Source: CG2-30-58-95 sp964618215
Lineage (GTDB): Bacteria; Chloroflexota; Anaerolineae; Anaerolineales; Villigracilaceae
Direction: 5' to 3'
DNA length: 64,000 nt
NCBI GenBank assembly: GCA_964618215.1
Contig: CAZTZE010000012.1
Span: forward strand, 14,428-78,427
The notes below the pieces were generated by a model. That model saw only the letters and a list, made by a program, of their open reading frames with translations. It did not search any database and had not been told where the DNA came from. The position numbers and the translations under genes are program-made. The stretch's first letter is position 1; every line of letters starts with the position of its first letter. Below, one piece after another: positions 24,735 to 33,324 of the stretch.

Positions 24735-24844
24735 TATAAACACCTCTTTGGATTGGAATGTTCCCGTCGTAGATTTTCTCCGCAGCAACACGGGAGAGTG
24801 GAACGGGGTCAGTTCGGGTCATTGCACAGCATAAACGTTCAGGT

Positions 24845-27406
24845 TTACTCGACCCGGTAACTTTTCAAGCGTAAACTATTGGATACCACAAAGACACTGC
24901 TGAACGCCATCGCGCCCGCCGCCAGCATCGGGTTCAGCAATCCCATCGCCGCAGCCGGTATCAAAACCACGTTGTAGAAAAACGCCCAGAACAGGTTTTG
25001 CTTGATGGTGCGCATCGTGCGCCGTGAGAGGGAAATCGCCCGCGCCACGCCGCGCAAATCGCCGCTGATCAGCGTGACCGGAGCAGCCGCCATGGCCACA
25101 TCTGTTCCCGTGCCAATCGCAATGCCGACATCCGCTTGCGCCAGCGCCGGGGCATCGTTGACGCCGTCGCCCACCATGGCAACTATGTCGAAGGTCGAAC
25201 GTCGAAAGTCACCTGACTTTTGACTTTTGACTTTTGACTGTAGTTTCTTCACCTCCAACGACTTCCCCTCAGGCAAAACTTCCGCCAAGACGACATCAAT
25301 CCCAACTTGCTTCGCGATGGCCGCGGCGGTCTTGCGATTGTCGCCGGTAATCATGGCGACTTTCAGCCCCATGCGGTGCAGTTCGTCAATGGCTTCCTTC
25401 GAGCCATCCTTGACCGTATCCGCAACGGCAATCACGCCGCGCACCGCGCCATCCACCGCCACCAGCATGGCCGTCTTGGCTTCGGATTGCAGGCGCTTCA
25501 CTTCATCCCTGAGGAACCCGTTTTCTTCGAGAAAACGGGTTCCTACAATTTTTTCCATCATGCGCAGGTTGCCCACCGCCACGGCGCGGCCATCCACCTC
25601 GGCCTCCACGCCATGTCCGGCCTCAGCCTTGAATCCGCCCGGTTCAGCCAGAGTCAGGCCGCGCGTCGTCGCTTCGGCCCAGATGGCTTCGCCCAGGGGA
25701 TGCTCCGAACCTTTTTCGACCGACGCCGCCAGCCTTAATAAGTCATCAGTGTTCAGTGACCAGTGATCAGTGCTGCTCACTGACGACTGATCACTGGTCA
25801 CTGATAACTGATCACTGATCACTATATCAGTAACCGCCGGCTGCCCCTTCGTCACCGTCCCGGTCTTATCCAGGACAACAACCGAAACTTTACCGGCTCT
25901 TTCCAACGCTTCGCTGCTGCGGAAGAGAATCCCCAACTCCGCGCCTTTGCCGCTGCCGACCATGACCGCAGTCGGCGTTGCCAGTCCCATGGCGCACGGG
26001 CAGGCGATGACCAGCACGGCCACCATGTTGATCAGGGCGCGGGTGAACAGGCTGACATCCGCATTGACGGGCAGCGGGACGAAGAAGTACCAGATGGCAA
26101 AGGTGAGAGCCGCGATGAGAATAACCACCGGCACGAAGATGGCCGAGACCTGGTCAACAAGTTTCTGGATGGGGGCTTTGCTGCCCTGCGCTTCCTCGAC
26201 CAGACGCACGATTTGCGCCAGGGCGGTCTCTTTGCCAACTTTGGTAGCCTCGAACTTGAGCAGGCCCAGTTTGTTGAGCGTCGCGCCGATCAGCGGGTCG
26301 CCGGGTTTCTTTTCCACCGGCAGCGATTCGCCGGTCAGCATGGATTCGTCCACCGCCGAACGGCCATCCACCACCACGCCGTCGACCGGGATTTTTTCTC
26401 CCGGGCGGACAACCACCACGTCACCCACTTTGACTTCGTCCGCCGGCACTTCGAGTTCTGCGCCATCCCGCACCACGCGCGCAGTTTTGGCGCGAAGACC
26501 CATTAGCTTTTTGATGGCTTCGCTGGTGCGCCCTTTGGCACGCGCTTCGAGGAATTTGCCCAGTTTGATCAGCGTGATAATCACCGCGGCGGTCTCGAAA
26601 TAGACATGTCCCGCCATCAGCCCAAAGGTGATCGGCAGGGAATAGAAAAACGCGGCCGAGGCGCCCATCGCAATCAGCACGTCCATGTTGGCCGAGCCGT
26701 TGCGCAGCGCCTTATACGCGCCGACGTAATACTGCCAGCCGACGTAAAACTGCACCGGCAGCGCCAGCGCCAGGAGCAACCAGTTAAACCACCAATGCGC
26801 CTCGCGCATCCCGCTCATCGCCTGCACCGGCAGATAGAAAAAGGCCGGCAGCAGCCCAAAATCCCTGCTCATCGAGAGCAAGAAAAGCGGCACGGTAAAT
26901 ATAAGGCCGGTGACGAGTAAATGCTTCTGTTGACGGATTTCCGCCGCACGCGCCTTTGCCTCGGCATCCTCGGCTTCCCCGCCCAGTTCCAACGCCTCGA
27001 AACCGGACCCCGAAACTGCCCGCCGTATCTCGGCCTGACTCACCACTGTGGGGATGTAGCGCACGCGTGCCCGTTCGGCCGCGAGGCTGACCGAGGCTTC
27101 CAGCACGCCTTCCAGTTTGAGCAGCGACTTTTCCAGGCGGCGGGCGTCGTTGTCATCCGCGAGACGTTTGATAATCAAATCCGCTTCGCCGCTGGCCACG
27201 CCGTAACCGGCGCGCTCGACACGCGCGACCAGTTCGCCGAGTCCGAGCAGCGACGGGTCAAAGTTCACCGTGGCGCGCTCGGACGAGAGATTGACGGCAG
27301 CCGTCTGCACGCCATCCAGTTTTTTCAGGTTGCGCTCGATGGTCGCCACGCAGTTGGCGCAGGTCATGCCGGTGATGGGGAGGGTTAATTGTTTGGCTTC
27401 TGTCAT
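24845..27406 (-). CDS. copA: Copper-translocating P1B-type ATPase with three repeat-derived insertions
   Basis: 853 residues from the ATG at 27406; the upstream in-frame stretch to 27490 is translated GGTCGAA repeat. HMA1 has GMTCANC; HMA2 (about 75-140) lacks the CxxC. Catalytic motifs are MLTGES (about 356), the transmembrane metal site ACPCAMG (about 470), DKTGT (about 512), SEHPLGEA and GDGVNDAP (about 747). Together they define a Cu(I)-exporting ATPase. Three in-frame segments match intergenic repeats: about 529-556 (nt 25739-25822, CAGTGATCAGT words), 618-632 (nt 25511-25555, hairpin) and 722-743 (nt 25177-25243, GACTTTTGACTTTTG words). All lie in the soluble P/N domain loops, and the frame stays open. 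Confidence 0.94.
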   Translation of the reverse strand: MTEAKQLTLPITGMTCANCVATIERNLKKLDGVQTAAVNLSSERATVNFDPSLLGLGELVARVERAGYGVASGEADLIIKRLADDNDARRLEKSLLKLEGVLEASVSLAAERARVRYIPTVVSQAEIRRAVSGSGFEALELGGEAEDAEAKARAAEIRQQKHLLVTGLIFTVPLFLLSMSRDFGLLPAFFYLPVQAMSGMREAHWWFNWLLLALALPVQFYVGWQYYVGAYKALRNGSANMDVLIAMGASAAFFYSLPITFGLMAGHVYFETAAVIITLIKLGKFLEARAKGRTSEAIKKLMGLRAKTARVVRDGAELEVPADEVKVGDVVVVRPGEKIPVDGVVVDGRSAVDESMLTGESLPVEKKPGDPLIGATLNKLGLLKFEATKVGKETALAQIVRLVEEAQGSKAPIQKLVDQVSAIFVPVVILIAALTFAIWYFFVPLPVNADVSLFTRALINMVAVLVIACPCAMGLATPTAVMVGSGKGAELGILFRSSEALERAGKVSVVVLDKTGTVTKGQPAVTDIVISDQLSVTSDQSSVSSTDHWSLNTDDLLRLAASVEKGSEHPLGEAIWAEATTRGLTLAEPGGFKAEAGHGVEAEVDGRAVAVGNLRMMEKIVGTRFLEENGFLRDEVKRLQSEAKTAMLVAVDGAVRGVIAVADTVKDGSKEAIDELHRMGLKVAMITGDNRKTAAAIAKQVGIDVVLAEVLPEGKSLEVKKLQSKVKSQKSGDFRRSTFDIVAMVGDGVNDAPALAQADVGIAIGTGTDVAMAAAPVTLISGDLRGVARAISLSRRTMRTIKQNLFWAFFYNVVLIPAAAMGLLNPMLAAGAMAFSSVFVVSNSLRLKSYRVE

Positions 27407-27429
27407 TTTGAGTTTCGGGTCTAAGGATA

Positions 27430-27545
27430 CAGGTTGAAAGTCGAAGGTCGAAGGTCGAAGGTCGAAGGTCGAAGGTCGAAGGTCAATCATTCTGACAGTC
27501 TGACCTTCAACCCTTCGATAAGCTCAGGGCAGGCCCTTTGACTTT
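27430..27545. repeat. GGTCGAA tandem words and a CTCAGGGCAGG repeat
   Basis: The sequence contains tandem GAAGGTCGAAGGTCG words (27436-27484) and a TTCGATAAGCTCAGGGCAGG dispersed repeat (27516-27535), followed by CCCTTTGACTTTCAAC. It separates copA from the upstream chaperone gene. Confidence 0.7.
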
Positions 27546-27555
27546 CAACTATTAT

Positions 27556-27762
27556 TTACGCCGCGACGGGATAATTGATCTGCGCCAGCAGCGCCTTGAT
27601 CTTGTCCTCACTCGCTGGCGCGTCGAAGACGATTTCGACCTTCTTGCTGGCCGCGTCCGCCTTGACGGACTGGATGCCGGCCAGCTCGCCCACCTCGTTT
27701 TGGATGGTGCGGACGCAGTGCATGCAGGAAATGCTGGGAACGGAATAAGTAACGGTAGTCAT
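27556..27762 (-). CDS. copZ: Copper chaperone with HMA domain
   Basis: 68 residues, a single HMA domain. The motif ISCMHCVRTIQNEVG supplies the CxxC metal site, and VKADAASKKVEIVFDAPASED follows the fold. CopZ delivers Cu(I) to the HMA domains of CopA, which is the next gene on this strand. GGAGAA precedes the ATG. It is probably cotranscribed with csoR upstream and copA downstream. Confidence 0.92.
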   Translation of the reverse strand: MTTVTYSVPSISCMHCVRTIQNEVGELAGIQSVKADAASKKVEIVFDAPASEDKIKALLAQINYPVAA

Positions 27763-27839
27763 GGGGTTCTCCTTCAGTAGATTGGTAGATTAGGAATCGG
27801 TAAGTTAGTGGCGTGGACCTGACCCGCAACCCTAACTTG

Positions 27840-28109
27840 CTACACTTTGGTGGCCATATCGAACACTTCGGTAATCTCTTTCAACACGCGCTGACGCTCG
27901 GCGGGGTCATCGCCCTGCACGGCGGTGATGACGCACGAATTCAGGTGGCTTTCCAGTATCACGCCGCTGACCTTGTTCAGCGCCGCATCCACCGCCTGGA
28001 TCTGGCGGATGATGTCAATGCAATATGCATCCTCTTCCACCATGCGGATGACGCCTTTCAGATGGCCTTCGATTATCTTCAGTCGTTTCAACGTATCTTC
28101 GTTTTTCAT
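27840..28109 (-). CDS. csoR: Copper-sensing transcriptional repressor
   Basis: 89 residues, all-helical CsoR/RcnR family. The Cu(I) ligand set appears as the Cys in AYCIDIIRQI, then His and Cys in ESHLNSCVI, the C-H-C pattern of CsoR. KRLKIIEGHLKGVIRMVEE is the typical N-terminal helix. It would repress the copZ-copA genes downstream until copper binds. A matching operator lies directly upstream of its start (28121-28143), implying autoregulation. Confidence 0.93.
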   Translation of the reverse strand: MKNEDTLKRLKIIEGHLKGVIRMVEEDAYCIDIIRQIQAVDAALNKVSGVILESHLNSCVITAVQGDDPAERQRVLKEITEVFDMATKV

Positions 28110-28120
28110 CTTTTACTCCT

Positions 28121-28143
28121 ATCCCCCCCAGGGGGGTGGGGTA
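28121..28143. promoter_or_regulatory. Probable CsoR operator
   Basis: ATCCCCCCAGGGGGGTGGGG is a G-tract/C-tract pseudopalindrome of the class bound by CsoR, followed by TAG. It lies 12 bases upstream of the csoR start, overlapping the expected ribosome-binding/promoter region. Confidence 0.6.
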
Positions 28144-28241
28144 GCCAATATTATATCTAATCTATCCAATTTGTCAAGATGCCAGGTAAGTCTGCCGAGT
28201 AGGCCTTCGGTAGTATGGCTTTCCTGTAGTATCATACAGCC

Positions 28242-28727
28242 ATGTTTAACCCCACCCGTCTCATCTTCCTGCACGGCCTCGAAAGCAGCAGCCAGGGCGA
28301 AAAAGCCGTCCTGCTGCGCAGCTTGTTCCCCGGCATATCCACGCCTGACTTTACCGGCTCGCTGGCCGAACGCATGGCGCAACTCTATTCCATTCTCGGC
28401 GATAAAACCGGCTGGACGATCATCGGCTCCAGTTTCGGCGGGCTGATAGGCGCGTTGTTCACCTGCCAACACCCGGGTCAGGTGCGCAAACTCATCCTGC
28501 TCGCGCCCGCACTCTCACTGCCCGAATTCGCCGAACATCTCCCCGCTCCGGTGGACGTCCCCACCATCATTATTCATGGCACGCAAGATGAGGTCGTCCC
28601 GCTCGTACCTGTGCGCGCCCTGGCCGAGAGAGTCTTCCGTAACCTTAATTATCGCATCGTGGACGACGACCACCGGCTGATGAAGACCGCCCAAGAGATT
28701 GATTGGCACGCACTGCTCGAAAGTTAA
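28242..28727 (+). CDS. Small alpha/beta-fold hydrolase (YqiA-like)
   Basis: 161 residues, short for the fold. LIFLHGLESSSQGEKA is the oxyanion region; IIGSSFGGLIGAL carries the nucleophile Ser; IIHGTQDEVVP supplies the acid and DDDHRLMK the His. It is likely an esterase or thioesterase acting on a small ester; the substrate is unknown. It is monocistronic, divergent from csoR and convergent with the ECF genes, with a hairpin terminator after it. Confidence 0.87.
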   Translation: MFNPTRLIFLHGLESSSQGEKAVLLRSLFPGISTPDFTGSLAERMAQLYSILGDKTGWTIIGSSFGGLIGALFTCQHPGQVRKLILLAPALSLPEFAEHLPAPVDVPTIIIHGTQDEVVPLVPVRALAERVFRNLNYRIVDDDHRLMKTAQEIDWHALLES

Positions 28728-28743
28728 TCAGGCCATTGTAATA

Positions 28744-28775
28744 AAAGAGACCGTCGCGGGCAGGACGGTCTCTTT
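28744..28775. terminator. Bidirectional terminator
   Basis: AAAGAGACCGTC pairs with GACGGTCTCTTT around an 8-base loop. It lies between the convergent hydrolase and EcfT genes. Confidence 0.8.
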
Positions 28776-28790
28776 GGGAACATATCCGGG

Positions 28791-29666
28791 TCATCCGCCC
28801 GCGAGGGCAAGCAATTGAGGCGGCAGCCAGAAATTCCCCAGGCCCAGCGTGCTGAGCGCCAGTGAGAAAAGCAGGATCGCAAGTCCAACCCCAATCAGGA
28901 CGCGGTCTTTGAATTGATAGACCAGATTCTGCAACCACGTGCGCGGACCGATGCCGAAGGCGCGCAAGTCCATCGCGTCGATAATATCCTCGCTGCCAAT
29001 GATGGCGTGGATGGTGACGGGCACCATCAGCGGGCCGAGTTTGCGGACTTGTTGGATTAATCCTCCCTGAATCTTTTCCAGTTCGTAGCCGCGCGCTTTC
29101 TGCGCGTCCATCGTCAACTGGAAGTCGCGGCTGAAGGTTGGGATGAAGCGCATGGTCAAATCCATGGCGTAGGCAATCTTGTCGGGCAGGCCAATGCCGC
29201 GGAAGGTGACGCCGTACAATGCTGGATTGAGCGAGTACGGAATGAGAATGGTCATGATGGCGATGCTGAAAACGCGCACGAACTGGCTGACACCAAAGAA
29301 GGCGCGCTCGACGGTGACATCCAGCGCGGGAGTCCAGCCGAAGATGCTGAACGAGACCTCGAAGCGGCGGATCAGGTGCTCCTGCTCATACACTTCCGTC
29401 CCGCCGCGGCCGGTCAGGAAAGTGAAAAATGCGAAGATAAAGACAAAGCCGATGATGAACAAAAAGGCGCGGCGGATCTCATGCCATTTGACTCCCGAGG
29501 TGAGCAGGACAAACAGCGCGATGGCACCAAAGAACAGCAGGAAGCGCACATCCCAGAATGCGAGCGTGGAGACGAGGAAACAGCCGTAGAAGATCAGCCA
29601 GGCGCGCGGATCGAACGACTGGATGAAAGAGCGGTCACGTTTGCGGTATCGCCAGGCTACAAGCAT
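28791..29666 (-). CDS. ecfT: ECF transporter transmembrane subunit (EcfT)
   Basis: 291 residues with four or more membrane spans in the N-terminal half, and the cytoplasmic coupling helices of EcfT: the Ala-Arg-Gly motifs appear as AQKARGYEL and AMDLRAFG. It couples the ATPase to the substrate-binding S component. It is the last gene of the DUF62-ecfA-ecfS-ecfT operon. The start sits directly beside a CAGTGATCAGT repeat block with no evident Shine-Dalgarno. Confidence 0.9.
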   Translation of the reverse strand: MLVAWRYRKRDRSFIQSFDPRAWLIFYGCFLVSTLAFWDVRFLLFFGAIALFVLLTSGVKWHEIRRAFLFIIGFVFIFAFFTFLTGRGGTEVYEQEHLIRRFEVSFSIFGWTPALDVTVERAFFGVSQFVRVFSIAIMTILIPYSLNPALYGVTFRGIGLPDKIAYAMDLTMRFIPTFSRDFQLTMDAQKARGYELEKIQGGLIQQVRKLGPLMVPVTIHAIIGSEDIIDAMDLRAFGIGPRTWLQNLVYQFKDRVLIGVGLAILLFSLALSTLGLGNFWLPPQLLALAGG

Positions 29667-29667
29667 A

Positions 29668-29757
29668 GTAATCAGTCATCAGTCATCAGTGATCAGTTTC
29701 AGGAAGTGTTCAGTGGTCGGTATAACACCAACCACTGAACACTGAAAACTGAAAACT
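29668..29757. repeat. CAGTGATCAGT-type word repeat
   Basis: Words such as CAGTCATCAGTGATCAG, TTCAGTGGTCGG and ACTGAACACTGAAAACTG fill the gap between ecfS and ecfT inside the operon. Confidence 0.75.
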
Positions 29758-29759
29758 GA

Positions 29760-30701
29760 CTAGCGACCCGATTGCTTCTGGACAGCGGCGTACGCGCCCA
29801 CAAGAAGCGGAACGAGGATGGCGGCGAAGATCAAGTTGGGGCCTGCCGCGGGCAGGAACTCGCCCACGATGGCGGCCGCGGGGCTGAATCCGTTGATCCA
29901 GATATCCGAGATGGCCGCGAAGCCAATGCCGAGAATGTTTCCGAGCATGCCCCAAATGACGGCCTCGCCGGCATTGACATTCTTCCCAAAGGCAAAGCGG
30001 ACGATGAGCACCAGCACGAAGCCGATCAGGATGGAAATGCCCGCGGTCAGCGCGATGGGCTGGTCGCCGAAGATGCCGGCTTCCGGTTGGTAGAACATCA
30101 TGTTGGTCTGGCCGCGATTCAGGAAGTACACGAGGGTGGCAAGCAGAGCCAGCGCGCCGCTCACCCACAGGACGGTATCCGTGGCCTTCTTGCGGTTCGC
30201 GAACAGTGCGGGCAGGCCGGCGATGAATCCGATCAGGCCGTTGCCGATGCTCCACTGCGGCGAGAGGCCAAAGCCCGAGATGGCGTCGCCGAACATGTTG
30301 CCGACCGCGCCCGTGAAGAAGCCGACGATCGGGCCAAAGGTGTAGCCGAAGAACATCGGGATGGCAATGGCGGGACGGAGCGCAACCTGGCTCAACGAGG
30401 GGACGACAAACACGGTGGCGTTGAAGTACCACGAGAAGACGGCATACAACGCCGCGCCGATGGACATCCACACCACCTGGCGCGTGCCCACTTCCCAGGC
30501 CTTGTTGTCCTTGTTGAAGAAATAGACCGCGTAGGCGATCAACAGGCCGAGGATGACGAAGCCAAAGCGCAGGCCGAGCGTGGCATTGTCGGTCTGAAAG
30601 CGCTCGATGCCGAGCATATTGCCCAGCACGAAGACAATGATGGCAAAGATGGCAAAGATCGCCACCAGCCAGATCAAAACAGAAGACATTCGTTTATCCA
30701 T
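29760..30701 (-). CDS. ECF transporter substrate-binding (S) component
   Basis: 313 residues, longer than a typical six-span S component (about 180-200). The core is at about 100-190: LRPAIAIPMFFGYTFGPIVG, FFTGAVGNMFGDAISG and WSIGNGLIGFIAGLPALF. Two N-terminal spans and about three C-terminal spans are extra. AAGGAGAAT precedes the ATG. The ligand is not identifiable from sequence. The operon partner encoding a DUF62 enzyme hints at a nucleoside or S-adenosylmethionine-related compound, which is inference. Confidence 0.88.
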   Translation of the reverse strand: MDKRMSSVLIWLVAIFAIFAIIVFVLGNMLGIERFQTDNATLGLRFGFVILGLLIAYAVYFFNKDNKAWEVGTRQVVWMSIGAALYAVFSWYFNATVFVVPSLSQVALRPAIAIPMFFGYTFGPIVGFFTGAVGNMFGDAISGFGLSPQWSIGNGLIGFIAGLPALFANRKKATDTVLWVSGALALLATLVYFLNRGQTNMMFYQPEAGIFGDQPIALTAGISILIGFVLVLIVRFAFGKNVNAGEAVIWGMLGNILGIGFAAISDIWINGFSPAAAIVGEFLPAAGPNLIFAAILVPLLVGAYAAVQKQSGR

Positions 30702-30718
30702 CTCATTCTCCTTACTCT

Positions 30719-30756
30719 CTGCTCCCCTCTCCCTTTGGGAGAGGGGTTGGGGGTGA
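30719..30756. repeat. CCCCTCTCCCTTTGGGAGAGGGG palindrome
   Basis: CCCCTCTCCC and GGGAGAGGGG form a short hairpin followed by TTGGGGGTGAGG. This is a repeat type common in Chloroflexota and cyanobacteria. It separates ecfA from ecfS. Confidence 0.7.
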
Positions 30757-30758
30757 GG

Positions 30759-32375
30759 TCAAACATGCGCCAGCGCCTCGGCCCGCAGGAAACGCCCCGT
30801 CCGCGCGAAGCGGGAAACGTTCAGGGCGAGGAGCGAGCTGGGGACGACGCGGCAGGCCTCCAGTCGAGGGAAGTCGCGCAGCACCTCGTGCGGCGAACCG
30901 TCGGCCACGAGTCGTCCATCCGCCACGAGCAGGACGCGGTTGGCGTAGATCACCGCCAGGTCCACGTCGTGCGTGATGAAGATGACCGCCTCGAAGCCAG
31001 GCATTTGCAGGATGGCGTCCATGAAGTTCATGTAGTTCTGGTAGTCCTGCCCCGCGGTCGGCTCGTCCATCACCAGAATGCGGGAGCGCATCGCCAGAAT
31101 GGCCGCGATGCTGACGCGCTTCTGCTGGCCGAACGACAGCGCCAGCGGAGGGTCTTGCTCAAAATCGGACAGGTTCACAATTCTCAGCGCCTCTTTCACC
31201 TCCTTTTCGATCTCCTCTTTGGGATGCTTGAGATTGGTCGGCCCGAAGGCCAGTTCCTCGCGCACCGTGGGCGCGAACAACATGTGGCTGGGACTCTGAA
31301 AAACATAACCGAGCGTGCTGGCAATTTCGGCCACGCTGGACTCGCGCGTGTCCTTGCCGTTGACCAGCACGCGGCCCGATTTTGGCTTGAGCAGGCCGAT
31401 GGCATGTTTGACCAAAGTCGTCTTGCCCGAACCGTTCGGACCGAGCAATGCGATCACGTCGCCGCGTTTGATCTCCAGATTGATTCCATGCAGGACTTGG
31501 ACATCCGACTCGTAGCCGAAGGCGACGTTCTCAAAGCGCACCAACGCCTCTTTCTCTGACCTTTGGCCTGCCGCGCCAGGCAGGACGTTGATCTCCGCTG
31601 TGGGCGGGTCCCGCCGCGCGCGTCGGAGGATGTCTTTTGCGGGCAATTTGACTTCGCGGTAATTCACCACTTTAGATAACCCGCTCACCTCCCCCAGGTA
31701 ACGGATTTCGCTCTCGCTCATGTACATCACCCGCTCTGGATGGATGCGAAGCACATCTTCGACGCGATGCTCCACCATCAGCACGGTCATACCCTCATCG
31801 GCCAGGACGCGCACCGCGTCGAGCGTCTCGCCTGCGCTGGCGGGGTCGAGACTCGCCAGCGGTTCATCCAAAAGCAGGATCGAAGGACGCATGGCCAGCA
31901 CACCCGCCAGCGCGACCTTTTGCTTCTCCCCGCCCGAAAGCAGAAAAGTATCGCGGTCGCGCAGATGGGTGATCTTCAAATGCGCCAGCGACTCGTCCAC
32001 GCGCTGGTAGATCTCCTCGCGCGGCAGGCCGAGATTCTCCAAGCCAAAGGCCACCTCGTTGAGCACCTTCGTGCCGAGGATTTGCCGTTCGGGGTCTTGC
32101 AGGACGGTGCCAATTTTTTGAGAAATTTGCGAAAGTTTCCAGCCCGCCGTATCTTCCCCGTGGACTAGGACATGCCCGCTCATTTCCCCCTTATAACTGC
32201 GCGGGATGAGGCCATTAATGGCGCGAATGAGCGTGGTCTTGCCGCATCCGCTCGCGCCGGCGATTAAAAGAATTTCGCCCGCGTTCGCCGAAAAAGAGAT
32301 GTCGTGAATCGCCGCGCCCTGTCGGTCACGGTAGCGGAAGGAAAGATTTTCGACGATGAGTGCGGGTTGGGTCAT
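30759..32375 (-). CDS. ecfA: ECF transporter ATPase, two fused ABC domains
   Basis: 538 residues with two complete ABC cassettes. The first has Walker A GASGCGKTTLIRA, signature LSGGEKQKVA and Walker B ILLLDEPLASLDP. The second has GPNGSGKTTLVKHA, signature LSFGQQKRVS and ILVMDEPTAG. Fusion of EcfA1 and EcfA2 is a known arrangement. The linker (about 260-275) contains CCTGCCGCGCCAGGCAGG (nt 31568-31585), a small palindrome that may be repeat-derived. The ATPase powers uptake through EcfT and the S component downstream. Confidence 0.95.
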   Translation of the reverse strand: MTQPALIVENLSFRYRDRQGAAIHDISFSANAGEILLIAGASGCGKTTLIRAINGLIPRSYKGEMSGHVLVHGEDTAGWKLSQISQKIGTVLQDPERQILGTKVLNEVAFGLENLGLPREEIYQRVDESLAHLKITHLRDRDTFLLSGGEKQKVALAGVLAMRPSILLLDEPLASLDPASAGETLDAVRVLADEGMTVLMVEHRVEDVLRIHPERVMYMSESEIRYLGEVSGLSKVVNYREVKLPAKDILRRARRDPPTAEINVLPGAAGQRSEKEALVRFENVAFGYESDVQVLHGINLEIKRGDVIALLGPNGSGKTTLVKHAIGLLKPKSGRVLVNGKDTRESSVAEIASTLGYVFQSPSHMLFAPTVREELAFGPTNLKHPKEEIEKEVKEALRIVNLSDFEQDPPLALSFGQQKRVSIAAILAMRSRILVMDEPTAGQDYQNYMNFMDAILQMPGFEAVIFITHDVDLAVIYANRVLLVADGRLVADGSPHEVLRDFPRLEACRVVPSSLLALNVSRFARTGRFLRAEALAHV

Positions 32376-32392
32376 TGGGTGGTTGCGCGGAG

Positions 32393-32442
32393 CGGTTGGG
32401 TAGTTGGGTAGTTGGGTAGTTGGGTTGTTGGGTTGTTGGAGA
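32393..32442. repeat. GGGTAGTT tandem words
   Basis: Six or more copies of GGTAGTTG / GGGTTGTTG in tandem lie between the DUF62 gene and ecfA. The same type is at 43151-43226. Confidence 0.75.
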
Positions 32443-32443
32443 G

Positions 32444-33244
32444 TTAGGGGAGGATGATTTCGAACAAATCGCCTATTTTAGCGTTGATGCGGGCTGCGGC
32501 GCTGCCGTTGACGAGCGAGACGATCAGGTTGCCGGTGCTGCCAAAAAGGGCGATCAACTCACCTTCGGGACGCTCGCCAAAGGTGTTCACCAGTCCGCGT
32601 ATTTCAAGACCGCCCACCCGTACAACGATGCGTTCTTTGTGACTTAATTCGCTCCCAAGATGTTCAACGCAGATATTCGAAGCGACATTGCCGAAATGGT
32701 CAATGTGGATGACTTCGCCACGCCAACCGCGCGCCGTGCGTTGCGGCTTCGGCAACTCCAGACGGACCGGGTCAGTGATGGGTGTACCGAGATCGCGCAA
32801 CGGCAGGCCGCCGGCCAGATGGGCGGCAGAAGGGGCGAAGATATCGCGCCCATGGAAGACGTGGCTGACATCCTTCAACCAGTACTGCGGCTTATCCAGG
32901 TGGACGATCTCTACCGGCCAGCCCTCCTGTTCGGCGCGCTCCAGGATCATGGTCAGCAAGCCGTTATCCGGGCAGACGAAGCGCTGCGGCCCGATCTGCG
33001 CGGCAATCGGCCGGCGCGCTGTCCCAACGCCGGGATCAACGACAATCATGTGGACTGTATCGTCAGGGAAATAAAAAGCCGCGCGGAAAAGGATCAGGGC
33101 CGCTTCGCGCACGTTCTGCGGTTGGATGGTGTGACTCAAGTCTGCGATCTGGGCCTGCGGGCAGATGCCCCAGATGACGCCTTTCATCACGCCGACGTTG
33201 CCATCTTTCAGGCCAAAATCAGTCATGAGAGAAATGATGGGCAT
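32444..33244 (-). CDS. S-adenosyl-L-methionine hydroxide adenosyltransferase (DUF62)
   Basis: 266 residues from the ATG at 33244 (AAGGGA upstream). The N-terminus MPIISLMTDFGLKDGNVGVMKGV, DPGVGTARRPIA, FVCPDNGLLT and the C-terminal HIDHFGNVASNI are diagnostic of the fluorinase/DUF62 family. The known reaction of non-halogenating members is hydrolysis of SAM to adenosine and methionine. It is the first gene of the ECF transporter operon. Such linkage suggests that adenosine or a derivative is the transported or recycled compound, but that is not proven. Confidence 0.9.
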   Translation of the reverse strand: MPIISLMTDFGLKDGNVGVMKGVIWGICPQAQIADLSHTIQPQNVREAALILFRAAFYFPDDTVHMIVVDPGVGTARRPIAAQIGPQRFVCPDNGLLTMILERAEQEGWPVEIVHLDKPQYWLKDVSHVFHGRDIFAPSAAHLAGGLPLRDLGTPITDPVRLELPKPQRTARGWRGEVIHIDHFGNVASNICVEHLGSELSHKERIVVRVGGLEIRGLVNTFGERPEGELIALFGSTGNLIVSLVNGSAAARINAKIGDLFEIILP

Positions 33245-33324
33245 GGTGCTTCCCTTCAGCCACATAGAGTAACACAACTATTATGGATAAGTTTCACACA
33301 CCTGTCAAGCAAAACCTCCCCCGT

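Noticed and set aside
29772..31559. Open frame of 595 codons on the plus strand
   Set aside because: It is antisense to the EcfS and EcfA genes, which have complete motifs. Its translation is low-complexity, rich in His, Gln, Arg and Glu, as expected from GC-biased codons read backwards.
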